A stretch of 64,000 bases of DNA from Prevotella sp. tc2-28 (GCF_900107705.1 NZ_FNRE01000009.1:62001-126000); one strand, 5' to 3'. Counted from the stretch's first letter, positions 1 through 9,203 are shown. The notes: generated from the letters alone by a model not told the origin. Translations and numbers: made by a program.

Positions 1-2045
1 CTTCCCATCTCAATGCCTGCCGTATTGACCACATCATCATGACTATGTTTCATGAAGACATATACCAAGTGGTAGTAAGGCGGATAATGGAAAGCCTGTC
101 GTTCGGCAGCCAGACTCTTATATAAAGAGGTATAGTCGTTGCGAACCACTTGTTGGATGACAGGCAGGTCCTTCTGCTTCGTCTGCAGGATAACCAGTCC
201 GCGCCTGCCCTTGCGTCCAGCTCTTCCACTAACCTGTGCCATCATCATGAAGGCATGCTCGTAGGCTCGGAAGTCGGGATAGTTCAGCATCGTGTCGGCA
301 TTCAGGATACCAACCACCGACACTTTGTCGAAATCAAGTCCCTTGGATATCATCTGCGTACCTATCATGATATTCGTACGTCCTGCAGAGAAGTCTGTGA
401 TGATGCGTTCGTAGGCATTGCGTGTCCGTGTGGTATCCAGGTCCATGCGAGCCACACGCGCTTCAGGGAACACTTCCCTGACCTGTTCCTCTATCTTTTC
501 CGTGCCATAGCCCTTGGTGCGCAAGTCTGTCGACCCGCAACAAGGACATTCCGTCGGCACACGATAGGTGTAGCCACAATAATGACACGTCAACTGGTTC
601 AACTGGCGGTGTAGTGTCAAGCTTACATCACAATGCTGACAACGGGGCACCCACCCACACTGCCTGCACTCGATCATAGGCGCAAAGCCTCGCCGGTTCT
701 GGAAGAGGATAGCCTGCTCTCCACGCTCCAACGCCTCCCTGACCTTTGTCAACAGGAGGGGTGAGAAAGGCCCTGCCATCATCTTACGGTGTTGCAGATC
801 TGCGATGTCAACCACCTGTATCTCAGGCAGTTCAATGCTTTTGTATCGCTCCGTCAATTCCACCAGTCCGTACTTACTCGTCTTGGCGTTATGGTAGCTC
901 TCCATCGAGGGTGTGGCAGTGCCCAGTACCACTTTGGCTCCCTGTTGCTGTGCCAGCATAATAGCGGCACTGCGGGCATGATAGCGGGGAGCAGGGTCTT
1001 GCTGCTTGTAGCTTGTCTCGTGTTCCTCGTCGACAATAACGAGTCCTAACTGCTGGAAAGGCAAGAGCACGGCAGAGCGCGCTCCCAGAATCACGTCGTA
1101 GGGATTCTTCGAGAGTTGTTTCTGCCAGATTTCCACGCGTTCCGCATCTGAATATTTGGAATGGTAGATGCCCAACCGATTGCCAAATACTCGCTGCAGT
1201 CGTTGCATCATCTGCACCGTCAGCGCTATCTCTGGTAACAGGTATAGCACCTGTTCCTTGCGTTCCAGAGCCCGTTTGATAAGATGGATGTATATCTCCG
1301 TCTTTCCGCTCGACGTCACACCGTGCAACAGTGTCACGCGGTGCTTCATCATCGACATCAGAATGGCATTATAGGCCGTTTGCTGTGCCTCGCTTAACAG
1401 TTGGATGAGTTCAGGACGATATTCGCCACTATGGTTCAGTCGTCCCACTTCCACCTCATACGTTTCCAGCATCTGGCGCTTCTCCAACTGCTTCAACGTC
1501 TCTGCCGAGGCGTGACTGGCGTTCAGCAGTTCCTCACGCGTCACCTCGACAGGCTTCACACCATCCTCCATCTCGTCCCAGTGAGACAACTCGAGGTAAG
1601 CCGTGAAAGCTTCCAACTGCTTGGGCGCACGTCCCAACACGTTCAGTGCGATATGCAAAGCTGTCACGTTGCAATACTGCGCCGTCAGCCGTATGTATGT
1701 CTCGGTCTTCGGCTTATACCCTTCCTCCGCTTTCAACCCTGATGGCAAAGCCGCCTTATACACGTCGCCGATGGGTGATAGATAGTAGTCGCTGATCCAT
1801 TGCCACAACTGCAACTGTCGTTCGGTTACGATGGGTTCCTCATCCATCACCTGCGCTATCGGCTTCACCTGATAGCCCTCTGGCTTTACGTCGTGCACCT
1901 TAGCAACAATAGCCATATACGTCTTGTTACGGCCGAAAGGCACCAGCACGCGCATTCCAACCCTCACGCTCATCCCTTCAGGAATGGCGTAGGTGAACAA
2001 CCCCTGTAGGGGCACAGGTAATATCAAGTCGGCGTAGTGCATCAT
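1..2045 (-). CDS. priA: Primosomal protein N' (PriA helicase), 3' end cut by window
   Basis: Replication-restart helicase that reloads the replisome at stalled forks. The frame is open from the ATG-ATG pair at 2045-2040 to the window edge, giving about 681 codons; roughly the last 90 residues of a usual PriA lie outside. Visible in order: the N-terminal DNA-binding domain beginning MMHYADLILPVPLQGLFTYA, Walker A HGVTSSGKTE near residue 240 (bases ~1300-1330), the DEEH box near residue 335 (bases ~1025-1042), and CxxC zinc-ribbon pairs near bases 530-680 (CHYCGYTY...CPCCG). These make the call firm. Either ATG could start it; the promoter -7 box ends only about 5 bases upstream, so the leader is very short. 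It is separated by a terminator from the gene at 2179-2814. Confidence 0.95.
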   Translation of the reverse strand, partial: MMHYADLILPVPLQGLFTYAIPEGMSVRVGMRVLVPFGRNKTYMAIVAKVHDVKPEGYQVKPIAQVMDEEPIVTERQLQLWQWISDYYLSPIGDVYKAALPSGLKAEEGYKPKTETYIRLTAQYCNVTALHIALNVLGRAPKQLEAFTAYLELSHWDEMEDGVKPVEVTREELLNASHASAETLKQLEKRQMLETYEVEVGRLNHSGEYRPELIQLLSEAQQTAYNAILMSMMKHRVTLLHGVTSSGKTEIYIHLIKRALERKEQVLYLLPEIALTVQMMQRLQRVFGNRLGIYHSKYSDAERVEIWQKQLSKNPYDVILGARSAVLLPFQQLGLVIVDEEHETSYKQQDPAPRYHARSAAIMLAQQQGAKVVLGTATPSMESYHNAKTSKYGLVELTERYKSIELPEIQVVDIADLQHRKMMAGPFSPLLLTKVREALERGEQAILFQNRRGFAPMIECRQCGWVPRCQHCDVSLTLHRQLNQLTCHYCGYTYRVPTECPCCGSTDLRTKGYGTEKIEEQVREVFPEARVARMDLDTTRTRNAYERIITDFSAGRTNIMIGTQMISKGLDFDKVSVVGILNADTMLNYPDFRAYEHAFMMMAQVSGRAGRKGRRGLVILQTKQKDLPVIQQVVRNDYTSLYKSLAAERQAFHYPPYYHLVYVFMKHSHDDVVNTAGIEMG

Positions 2046-2049
2046 ATTT

Positions 2050-2059
2050 TGCAAAGGTA
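2050..2059 (-). promoter_or_regulatory. Bacteroidetes -7 promoter box of priA
   Basis: Minus strand reads TACCTTTGCA, matching the Bacteroidetes TAnnTTTG -7 element, just before the priA start. No convincing -33 TTTG was assigned. Confidence 0.6.
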
Positions 2060-2117
2060 CAAATAAGCAAGTGAAACGCAAAACGAAAACCCGATTTTCT
2101 TTTCATTTGGTAGCCCT

Positions 2118-2153
2118 AAAAAAGCGACCTCACTACACGAGGCAGTGGGTCGC
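2118..2153 (-). terminator. Rho-independent terminator of the barrel gene
   Basis: GCGACC (2124-2129) pairs with GGTCGC (2148-2153) and the stem continues CACT/AGTG around a single bulged base. On the minus strand it is followed by six Ts (2118-2123). It lies between the stop at 2179 and priA. Confidence 0.85.
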
Positions 2154-2178
2154 ATAAAATATGGGGACGAAAATTAGT

Positions 2179-2814
2179 CTAGAAGAAATAGGCCGCTGAT
2201 ATCTGCCAAGAGCTGGCCTTGCCGTCAGTAAAGGCATTCCACGTCTGCTTGGTAGCATCCCAGAGCTCAACCTCACCAGTCTTGCCGAGTGCAAAGTTGT
2301 AGTTGGCAGTAATCTGAAGGTGATCGAGAATCGTCGTACCAATACCAAGGTTGGCGCTGACATTGGAAGAACGAAGCGTCCAGTTTGCGGCATCGTCGAG
2401 AATCTTCTTGTTCTTGTCACCCAGGTTGAAACCAAACTGAGGACCAGCAAAGGCAAACAGGTTGGCAACACTGCCCAGACCTACGGCATAGCGAATATTG
2501 ATGGGCACCTGGAGTGACTGGCTCTTCAGGGTACTTTCAACCTCTGCGCCACTAACTCTCCTCGTCACGCTGACCTTGGCTGAGCGCTGGTCATAGAGGG
2601 CAGAAGCGTCGACACTCAATCCTGGGACAGGCAGGCCTATCTTCACCGTGGGTCCGATGTGGAAACCCTCCTTACTCTTCAGGTTGTTACCGATTGACTC
2701 GCTCAGCGATAGGTTCGTCAGGTTCAATCCACCTTTCAGACCGAACTTCACCTGAGCCTGCGAGGGCAGAGACAATGCTACTGCCGCAAAAAGGAGCATC
2801 AATATCTTCTTCAT
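2179..2814 (-). CDS. Outer-membrane beta-barrel protein (porin/PorT-like family)
   Basis: A 211-residue exported protein. The signal peptide is residues 1-20 (MKKILMLLFAAVALSLPSQA), followed by VKFGLKGGLNLTNL, the typical first strand of the small Bacteroidetes outer-membrane barrel domain (OMP_b-brl_2 type). Alternating hydrophobic/polar strands continue to the terminal aromatic pair (SAAYFF), as expected for BAM-dependent insertion. It has its own promoter and terminator, so it is monocistronic although directly downstream of gldN. PorT of the T9SS belongs to the same broad fold, but small barrels of this kind are numerous, so a specific T9SS role is only inferred from position. Confidence 0.8.
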   Translation of the reverse strand: MKKILMLLFAAVALSLPSQAQVKFGLKGGLNLTNLSLSESIGNNLKSKEGFHIGPTVKIGLPVPGLSVDASALYDQRSAKVSVTRRVSGAEVESTLKSQSLQVPINIRYAVGLGSVANLFAFAGPQFGFNLGDKNKKILDDAANWTLRSSNVSANLGIGTTILDHLQITANYNFALGKTGEVELWDATKQTWNAFTDGKASSWQISAAYFF

Positions 2815-2848
2815 ATCCTGTATACTTTAATGAATTGCTTTTCTGTCT

Positions 2849-2880
2849 GCAAAGATAAGCATTTCTGCTCATATTTGCAA
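2849..2880 (-). promoter_or_regulatory. Promoter of the barrel gene
   Basis: Minus-strand TATCTTTGC (2849-2857) is a strong -7 box. A TTG-containing -33 candidate lies at 2875-2880 with about 17-18 bases between. The transcript would begin some 30 bases before the ATG at 2814. Confidence 0.65.
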
Positions 2881-2905
2881 CCTTTTCCCGTTGTTTTTTT
2901 AAACT

Positions 2906-3952
2906 TTAGTGGCGCTGACGACGAACAGTGACACGAGCTGAGCCTGACGACGAAGAACTGCCACTGCTCTTGGTGCGCGACTTACGAACGCTGGCTGAAC
3001 TGCCCTTACGGGCCTTCTTGGCTGCCAGCTTCATCTGCTGTGGGTCTAGACGGGCTATGGAATCCAGCGAATCTTTACGATGCTTGTCACCGAAGATATT
3101 CTGCTCGAAGGCTACCAGCTCAGCCTCAATCTTCTTCTGTTCCTTAGCCAGAGCAGAGTCGTTAGAACAATACTGGGCGAGCGTCTTACCCAACATATTG
3201 GTGGTCTTGTATATTTTACCTTCGTAGCGGTTCAGCGTGAAGTAATCCTCCATTGACATGGTAGCAGCATTGTTCAAGTTGGAAGTCATCACGGTCTGGC
3301 GACTCAAGAAGGGTTCCAAATCAGCATAGCGCACCCAGAACAGGGGATATTTGGAGGCCTCGCCTCCGAAATCGTCCTCACGCAACATGACAGGACACAC
3401 TGCGAGCACCTTGCGGTGGAAGGTGGAGTTGGCCTGGTCGTAGTAAGCACTCTCCTTCAGATAGTATAGCTTAACCTCAGCAGAAGGTATATCGCTATTC
3501 TCGACACGCAACTTGCCGTTCTTCTCTTCATAGAAGATGTGGTAGTTGTCGAGTACCGTCTTCATCTGCACACGGGCAGAATCGTTAAATGCCTCATTGC
3601 CATCCAAGCGGTATTCATAGACGGGGATATAGCCGTTGAGCGCCAGTTTGAAGATGTAGGTAAACAGGTTCACCTGCTTGTCAATAGGTTCCACGGGGAA
3701 GTAGAGGCCTGCATTGCTGTCGCTGTTGAGGTCGATTTCGCGATAGATGTCGCGACGCCACACCACATCCTCAGGCATATCGATGGCTGTAGGGAACATC
3801 AGACGAGCGCGCATCGACATACCCTGATTCTGAGTTGCCTGCTTCTGCTGCTGTTGCTGCTGCGATCTCTGCTGCTGGCGACGAGCTTTAGGCTGCGCAC
3901 TTACGGCACCAGCCATCAGCGTTATCATCAATAAGAACAATACTCTCTTCAT
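2906..3952 (-). CDS. gldN: T9SS ring protein GldN/PorN
   Basis: Periplasmic subunit of the type IX secretion system that forms the ring with GldK at the outer membrane. The 348-residue product has a signal peptide (residues 1-19, ending VSAQ), a Gln/Arg-rich linker at about 24-45, then the conserved GldN region (MPEDVVWRRDIYREIDL near residue 60, NAGLYFPVEP, LFTYIFKLALNG). The C-terminal ~50 residues are Lys/Arg/Ser-rich and low-complexity, an extension unlike the compact core. It is the last gene of porP-gldK-gldL-gldM-gldN, 30 bases after gldM. Family order and sequence leave little doubt. Confidence 0.94.
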   Translation of the reverse strand: MKRVLFLLMITLMAGAVSAQPKARRQQQRSQQQQQQKQATQNQGMSMRARLMFPTAIDMPEDVVWRRDIYREIDLNSDSNAGLYFPVEPIDKQVNLFTYIFKLALNGYIPVYEYRLDGNEAFNDSARVQMKTVLDNYHIFYEEKNGKLRVENSDIPSAEVKLYYLKESAYYDQANSTFHRKVLAVCPVMLREDDFGGEASKYPLFWVRYADLEPFLSRQTVMTSNLNNAATMSMEDYFTLNRYEGKIYKTTNMLGKTLAQYCSNDSALAKEQKKIEAELVAFEQNIFGDKHRKDSLDSIARLDPQQMKLAAKKARKGSSASVRKSRTKSSGSSSSSGSARVTVRRQRH

Positions 3953-3982
3953 AATTATCTGTTATCAATTGTCATTTCTCTA

Positions 3983-5548
3983 TTATTTCACAATCACCTC
4001 CATCGACGCATTCAGCTTACGCGAAATACCATCGGGACCGATAGCATTCACCCTAGAGATGTAGAAGCGACGGTTACGTTGCAACTTGCGGAAGGCGTCC
4101 TTCTGACGGGCTGAGAAGCTGGCACCATCACTAATCATAGGCACCGCATTACCCATATTATCGAAGAAGACGGTCTCGAAACTCTGCACACGAAAGGCAA
4201 TATCGAGAATGCCGTCGTCGATAGCCGCGCCAATGCCGTCTACCGCCATCAGCTGTGCTTTAGACAAGCCACCTCCTTTGTATCGAATAGGGCTTCCTGA
4301 CTCGTCTTTCATCGCAATGAACGGTGTGGGGTCTGGCAGACGGCGAACACGGAAAGTGAACTGTCCCATCTGCTGGGCGCGCCCTGTGTTCGTCGACGTC
4401 ACCGTGATGGTAACATTCTGTCCTACAGCAGTAGGACGGGCGATGTAACGCCCTGGGCCGACGGGTTGCAGAGAACCGCCACTCATCGTGGCCTGTACCT
4501 TGTTGACGGGTACACCAGGAACCGATACGCTCAACGGGTTGTTATAGCCGGCATAGAGCACATTCATCAAGTCGGCAGAAACCGTTGCCGACGGGTCTAC
4601 CACCGTATATTTCTGTTCGAAGTTACGTTTCAGCAGTTCGCCATTGCCGTTCTCCACCTGGATAAAACCGCTTAGCGTGAAATCGCCCGTACGACCGGCA
4701 ATGGTCTCATAAAGTCCACCGGGCAGGTTGACCTCCTTGCCACCGATGAATATCTGAGGCTGTTGTGTCGTATCGACAGCAGCCATAACAATGCGTGCCG
4801 AGAACTTATCACCACGCACGATAGTCTGCGAGTTGGGGATGACGAAGGCGTTGAATGCGTTAACGCGGATATCCTTCACGTCGATGTTGCTGACCAGCGT
4901 GTGGAGCACCTCACCCTCAGCATAGCGCACGTCGCTCTGCATCTTGCTGAGTAGCGTGACAGCAGCAGCAGCAGGCATCGACTCGAACATGTATTCCTGC
5001 CAGTTCTTGCCCATCGTCTGCGCATTGTCGGGTAAATCGGTGGAAAGGTTCGACGCGATTGTCTTCTTCTGACGGTAGTTAGTGACCATCTGGAGCATCT
5101 TGTTGCGATAGGCGGTAATCTCGTCAAACAATTCCTTACCGCGTCCGCGTCCTGGAGCGAGCATCACCTGATTGGCAGCCTCGATGTCATCCTTGTTACG
5201 AATATCATGTACGTCGCCATCCTTGCCGTCGGCTTCTTGAACAATAGCCAGTTTCAACTCGTCAAGGAGGTTGTAGAGATTGTCGCTCAGCTGCTTCACC
5301 TCTTGCGACTTGTCGTACCACTGACGGACCTTCTGCGGGTTCTTCTTCATCTGGGTGGCAAAGTCGTCGTAGATAGCCTGATTCTCCTGAATGGACGTCT
5401 GCGTGGTGCGCTTCAGGCTCTCTTCCACAATAGAGAAGCCGTTGAGCACCTCCGTAGAGATGTTCAATGCCAGCATAGCCATCAGAACAACGTACATCAG
5501 ATTGATCATCTTCTGACGGGGCGAAACGGGTCTCTTCTTAATTGCCAT
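3983..5548 (-). CDS. gldM: T9SS motor/periplasmic shaft protein GldM/PorM
   Basis: Inner-membrane-anchored periplasmic subunit which with GldL forms the proton-driven motor of type IX secretion. The 521-residue product has a short cytoplasmic N-terminus (MAIKKRPVSPRQKMINLMY), one transmembrane helix at about residues 15-33 carrying the conserved LNISTEVLNGF segment, then a large periplasmic region of stacked beta domains. No signal peptidase site is seen, as expected for an anchored protein. It lies 10 bases after gldL and 30 before gldN in the conserved operon. Confidence 0.95.
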   Translation of the reverse strand: MAIKKRPVSPRQKMINLMYVVLMAMLALNISTEVLNGFSIVEESLKRTTQTSIQENQAIYDDFATQMKKNPQKVRQWYDKSQEVKQLSDNLYNLLDELKLAIVQEADGKDGDVHDIRNKDDIEAANQVMLAPGRGRGKELFDEITAYRNKMLQMVTNYRQKKTIASNLSTDLPDNAQTMGKNWQEYMFESMPAAAAVTLLSKMQSDVRYAEGEVLHTLVSNIDVKDIRVNAFNAFVIPNSQTIVRGDKFSARIVMAAVDTTQQPQIFIGGKEVNLPGGLYETIAGRTGDFTLSGFIQVENGNGELLKRNFEQKYTVVDPSATVSADLMNVLYAGYNNPLSVSVPGVPVNKVQATMSGGSLQPVGPGRYIARPTAVGQNVTITVTSTNTGRAQQMGQFTFRVRRLPDPTPFIAMKDESGSPIRYKGGGLSKAQLMAVDGIGAAIDDGILDIAFRVQSFETVFFDNMGNAVPMISDGASFSARQKDAFRKLQRNRRFYISRVNAIGPDGISRKLNASMEVIVK

Positions 5549-5558
5549 AGCTTACTTC

Positions 5559-6329
5559 TTACATCTGACTTCTAATCTGCATGGCTTCTATCATGCGAGC
5601 ATAGATCTTGTTCAACTCTTGAATCTGCTCAGCCATGTGGCGTGTCTGTTCGTTAATCTCGTCGATGGTGCTAATCTGCGAACTGGCCGACTTTAACTGC
5701 ATCTCGTAGACACGGCTGATACCTGTCAGGGTGCGGTTCAAGTTCTCCATCTCCTCAGAGTCGCGCGTCAGGCGCTTGCTCTGTTCAGAGACCAATGTCA
5801 GCATCTCAGTCAGACGGTTCAATTCCTCGATATAGTTAGAGGTTGCATCTTTCAGCTCTTCAACCATCGGTTGCTCTACTGGCTGCGGCGGAGTAACGAC
5901 TGCCGGACCACCAGCAAAGCTGATGGGCTGGCCCTCCCAACGTGAGGCTTCATCGCCATTTCCGACGACACCACCTACGACGGGGCCTCCTCCACCACCA
6001 TTGATAACAATAGTACCACCACCGGCAACGGCAGGTGATGATGCAGCATCTGCTGTTTCTTCTTCCGGATGGATGTTGAGTTCCATACCATCTGTTGTCT
6101 TGTCAAACGGACGGTCAAAGGCAGCCAGGAAGAACACGAAGACTTCAGTACCCATACCCAAGAACAGGAAGAAATTGGCTCCGGGCAGGTGGGTCAGCTT
6201 AAACAACGTACCTAGGATAACGATGGACGCACCCCATGAATAGGCATAGTTCAGAAACGTTTGGCCTGGCACACTGTCCATCCACTTCTGCAAGCGGTAG
6301 ATAAAGTTCAGTTTGCTGTATGTTGTCAT
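5559..6329 (-). CDS. gldL: T9SS motor protein GldL/PorL
   Basis: Inner-membrane half of the T9SS rotary motor. The 256-residue product has two adjacent transmembrane helices at about residues 22-70 (YAYSWGASIVILGTLFKLTH and FFLFLGMGTEVFVFFLAAFD). The second holds the membrane-embedded Glu expected for proton coupling. A Gly/Val/Pro-rich linker follows, then a long C-terminal coiled coil (about 165-250) facing the cytoplasm. The start overlaps the gldK stop by 4 bases (ATGA), so the two are translationally coupled. Length and topology match the family. Confidence 0.94.
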   Translation of the reverse strand: MTTYSKLNFIYRLQKWMDSVPGQTFLNYAYSWGASIVILGTLFKLTHLPGANFFLFLGMGTEVFVFFLAAFDRPFDKTTDGMELNIHPEEETADAASSPAVAGGGTIVINGGGGGPVVGGVVGNGDEASRWEGQPISFAGGPAVVTPPQPVEQPMVEELKDATSNYIEELNRLTEMLTLVSEQSKRLTRDSEEMENLNRTLTGISRVYEMQLKSASSQISTIDEINEQTRHMAEQIQELNKIYARMIEAMQIRSQM

Positions 6330-7777
6330 TTTTTCTTTCCTTTCTTCACTTTAATCTTATCACTGGTAGTATTGGCCAGACTACGCACACAGCGGAATCC
6401 GATGTACGAGCGGGGCTGGTTCTGATATTCATACGAACGCCATGCAGAACGGATATAGCTCTCAGGATCTTTCCACGAGCCACCGCGCACGCTCTTCTTT
6501 TTCAGGCGATAGGGATCTTCGCGGGCAGCATTATACCGCAACTGCGGATTGATGTCGTTCATCGCCTCCACACCGGCCTCGGTATAGATGGTAGAACACC
6601 ACTCGGCAGCATTGCCAGCCATATCGTAAAGACCGTTGGAGTTGGCACTATAAATACCTACCTTGCTGGTTATCAGATTGCCGTCCTTGGTATAGTTACC
6701 ATTATCGGGCTTGAAGTTGGCAAAGAAACAGCCGTTGCCTGACATCACGTTCTTGTCTTCCCAAGGGAACTCATTCTGGTCCTTGCCACGAGCAGCAAAC
6801 TCCCACTCAGCCTCGGTCGGCAGACGGTAACGCTGCACAAAACGGGCAGCAGGACCCAGTCCGCGCAAGAGATACTCCGTGCGCCATGCACAGAAGGCGT
6901 TGGCCTGTTCCCATGTAACACCTACCACAGGATAGTCGTTATAGGCGGCATTCGAGAAATAATAGCGCATATAGTTCTCGTTCTCAGCATTAGGGAAGTC
7001 GTTCACCCAACAGGTAGTATCAGGATAGATATTGACAATATACGTGTTGAGGAAGTCCCATGGTCCCGTATACTGACGGGTGATAGTTTCACGGATAATC
7101 TGACCTTCATCGTTCACATAGGCGGTATCCTTCGAAATCCATACCTGTTCGTTGGGATTAGGGCGCACGTCGGTGTTCAACACACGTTCCTCATGGCGTT
7201 CACGGTATTTGCGCTTGGCAGCCTCCGTATAGTCGTAAATCTCATAGCGGTAGTTCATCTGACGCCAGTCGAGCATCTTCTCACCTGTCGCAGGATTGGT
7301 CACATAGAGACTCTCGAAAGCACGCTGCTCATCCTCGTTGGGCTTGCGGGGCAGCGCCTTCTTCCAGTTCAGGTGAGGCTTCACGGGGTCACCGTTCTTG
7401 TCTTCCTCTATCTTATAGCTCTCGTCACCACCATAGGCAGGGTCGGCAAGGCGCTCACGCAGAATAGAGTCGCGTACGTAATTGACAAACTGGCGATACA
7501 TGGAGTTGGTCACCTCATGCTCGTCCATCCAGAAGCCCTCGATGGAGATATCCTTAACGGGCGTCTGCTTGCCCCATAGCGTGTCTTGCTTGTCAATACC
7601 CATCTTAAGATGACCACGCTTGATGAGTGTCATACCATAAGGGGTCGGCTCGCTGAAGGGCCGTCCGCTCACGCCAGTTACCTCACCGCCTGCCGACGAG
7701 GTCATCTTACTGCCGAAACAGGCCGTCAGCAACAGCGATGCTGAGAAACAGAGCACTATGTTTACTACTTTGTTCAT
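6326..7777 (-). CDS. gldK: T9SS ring lipoprotein GldK/PorK
   Basis: Outer-membrane lipoprotein ring component of the T9SS, related in fold to formylglycine-generating enzymes. The 483-residue product has a type II signal with lipobox LLTAC (Cys20). The FGE-sulfatase-like domain starts near residue 45 (TPYGMTLIKRGHLKMG) and includes GFWMDEHEVTN, RLPTEAEWEFAARG and the C-terminal signature VRGGSWKDPESYIRSAWRS...IGFRCVRS. The tail is Lys-rich. It follows porP by 15 bases and overlaps gldL by 4. The catalytic function of FGE enzymes is not expected here; the family role is structural. Confidence 0.95.
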   Translation of the reverse strand: MNKVVNIVLCFSASLLLTACFGSKMTSSAGGEVTGVSGRPFSEPTPYGMTLIKRGHLKMGIDKQDTLWGKQTPVKDISIEGFWMDEHEVTNSMYRQFVNYVRDSILRERLADPAYGGDESYKIEEDKNGDPVKPHLNWKKALPRKPNEDEQRAFESLYVTNPATGEKMLDWRQMNYRYEIYDYTEAAKRKYRERHEERVLNTDVRPNPNEQVWISKDTAYVNDEGQIIRETITRQYTGPWDFLNTYIVNIYPDTTCWVNDFPNAENENYMRYYFSNAAYNDYPVVGVTWEQANAFCAWRTEYLLRGLGPAARFVQRYRLPTEAEWEFAARGKDQNEFPWEDKNVMSGNGCFFANFKPDNGNYTKDGNLITSKVGIYSANSNGLYDMAGNAAEWCSTIYTEAGVEAMNDINPQLRYNAAREDPYRLKKKSVRGGSWKDPESYIRSAWRSYEYQNQPRSYIGFRCVRSLANTTSDKIKVKKGKKK

Positions 7778-7792
7778 ATACCTTATTTATTA

Positions 7793-8731
7793 TTATAATA
7801 TTCTCACACTCTGATGACGGTTGCGACCTTTCTTCTGAAAGTCCAGATCCGTCTGATAACCTACAAACAACTCGTGACTGCCGTTGCCTAACTTGAGAGC
7901 CTTGGTGTATATCTCATAGCTATAACCCAGCGTAACACCATGAAAGTAGCCTCCGATGAGTGCCGTCACTGAGTTGGTGGGACTGTACCCCGCACCGGCA
8001 TAAAACATCTTCTGGCCATTCGTGTACTTCACACGCGTTGTCACATTCACCCGATAAGCGGTCCCATCGGTATGGGCTAGCACAGAGGGGTGTACTGATA
8101 GAAACGGATTTCTTAGCTTAATATTGTATCCGCCAGTCAAATAATACGTTCTACTGATGTTCAAAATAGAACGGTCTCCCAACTCAACAGAGGGGGCCGT
8201 GGCCCGTAGCACAGAGAAGCCAGCATACCAATTGCGGTGTGAATAATACAAGCCTGCCGACACGTCGAGGGCGGTTCCTGAGACGTCCGTTGTACTGAAT
8301 GCCGGATCTTCTTTCTCTTCCAAATCGAGTTCGCTGCCCTTGAACTTCTCACTGAGCATACCCAACTGCACACCAATACTGAGCATACCTCCAAACATCC
8401 GATGTTTGTAGGCATACTGCAACGCCAGGCGCTGGTGGTCGAAGAGTCCAATACGGTCACTCATCAACTGCGCCCCCACCCCATGATAGCTGTTCAGCAG
8501 CATCAAGGGCATATCGGCACCGATATACATCGTGCGCGGAGCATGTTCGAAGCCCGTCAGCGTCATCGCATAGGCACCTGTCACGTTTAGTTTTTTCTCC
8601 TTGCCGGCTGCAGCTGGGTTAAACGAGGTCTCCATCGCCCAATAGTGGGAGAAGGATGGCTCTTGTTGTGCTGATGCGGTCAACATCAACATCCAAAACA
8701 TGCCAAACAGGAGTAGTTTTTGTTTTATCAC
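7793..8731 (-). CDS. porP: T9SS outer-membrane protein PorP/SprF family
   Basis: Type IX secretion membrane protein; PorP/SprF proteins attach cargo or the ring complex to the outer membrane. The 312-residue product has a signal peptide (residues 1-21, ending ASAQ), then EPSFSHYWAMETSFNPAAAGK, the family N-terminal signature, and a barrel that ends in aromatic strands (YSYEIYTKAL, HELFVGYQTDLDF). It is the first gene of the core T9SS operon. An internal stretch (8228-8333) is present a second time at 18802-18907 as a fragment, with two base differences. Its upstream region contains phased A-tracts. Confidence 0.92.
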   Translation of the reverse strand: MIKQKLLLFGMFWMLMLTASAQQEPSFSHYWAMETSFNPAAAGKEKKLNVTGAYAMTLTGFEHAPRTMYIGADMPLMLLNSYHGVGAQLMSDRIGLFDHQRLALQYAYKHRMFGGMLSIGVQLGMLSEKFKGSELDLEEKEDPAFSTTDVSGTALDVSAGLYYSHRNWYAGFSVLRATAPSVELGDRSILNISRTYYLTGGYNIKLRNPFLSVHPSVLAHTDGTAYRVNVTTRVKYTNGQKMFYAGAGYSPTNSVTALIGGYFHGVTLGYSYEIYTKALKLGNGSHELFVGYQTDLDFQKKGRNRHQSVRIL

Positions 8732-8931
8732 GTTATCATAAACGCAAATTGTGTTCGTTTATTGTATCTACAAATTTGCCAAACATTAGCAAAATTCGCA
8801 AAAATGGTTGCAAAATTGACAAAAGAGATACGAAATTTACAAAATGTGAGTCCGAAAGCATTAATTTGGAAGTCAATATGAAATAAAATATGTACCTTTG
8901 TGATATGTTTACACTATATCATTTATAATAA
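8732..8931. other. Divergent intergenic region with phased A-tracts (curved DNA)
   Basis: Eight A-tracts of 3-5 bases lie at 8772-8774, 8781-8783, 8791-8794, 8800-8804, 8812-8815, 8821-8824, 8833-8835 and 8841-8844. Their mean spacing is close to 10 bases, one helical turn, which predicts intrinsic curvature. The block sits between the T9SS operon start and the decayed divergent gene at 8932. The same array is unchanged at 18922-18994. No clear minus-strand TAnnTTTG box for porP was found, so the T9SS operon promoter remains unassigned. Confidence 0.6.
8893..8900 (+). promoter_or_regulatory. -7 box of the decayed LD-carboxypeptidase gene
   Basis: TACCTTTG, 32 bases before the ATG at 8932. 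In the second copy the same site reads TACCTTG, one T short of the consensus, so the promoter is probably damaged there. Confidence 0.5.
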
Positions 8932-9203
8932 ATGCAGCAAGGTAGGAAGATTGTTGAGCCCGCTTATTTGAAAGCGGGCGACAAAGTGGCCATTGTGTCA
9001 CCCGCCTATTGGATATCACAAGATGCTATCCAAATGGCAGCAAATGTCATCAGGTCCTGAGGATTGGTGTCCGTGATTGGACCACATACCAAAGACCAGA
9101 ATGTCAATGCTTATGCAGGGACGGCTGACAAGCGGGCAGCCGACCTGCTTTGGGCATTGGAAGTCTTGGCTCCTAAGGATTACAGGGAGCTAATGCCTGT
9201 CTA
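8932..9203 (+). pseudogene. LD-carboxypeptidase (peptidase S66) remnant, copy 1
   Basis: The 5' end of a muropeptide LD-carboxypeptidase gene: ATG at 8932, then the family opening PAYLKAGDKVAIVSPAYW. At 9058-9060 a TGA replaces the Trp codon found in the other copy (residue 43). Beyond the duplicated part the frame continues a little (DLLWALEVLAPKDYRELM) and ends at a TAA near 9201. The rest of a ~300-residue enzyme is missing. Homology to S66 enzymes is inferred from the N-terminal motif and from the C-terminal fragment kept in copy 2. Confidence 0.8.

Larger units (their letters stand above)
8228..9167. repeat. Duplicated segment, copy 1 (porP interior to LD-carboxypeptidase start)
   Basis: Bases 8228-8333 match 18802-18907, and 8753-9167 match 18903-19300, with few substitutions. 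Copy 1 keeps the full intact porP 5' half between the two blocks; copy 2 lacks 424 bases. The offset between copies changes from 10574 to 10150 exactly at a shared GTTCG. Confidence 0.9.

Noticed and set aside
150..614. Long plus-strand frame within priA
   Set aside because: It is antisense to a reading frame with clear PriA helicase and zinc motifs on the minus strand.
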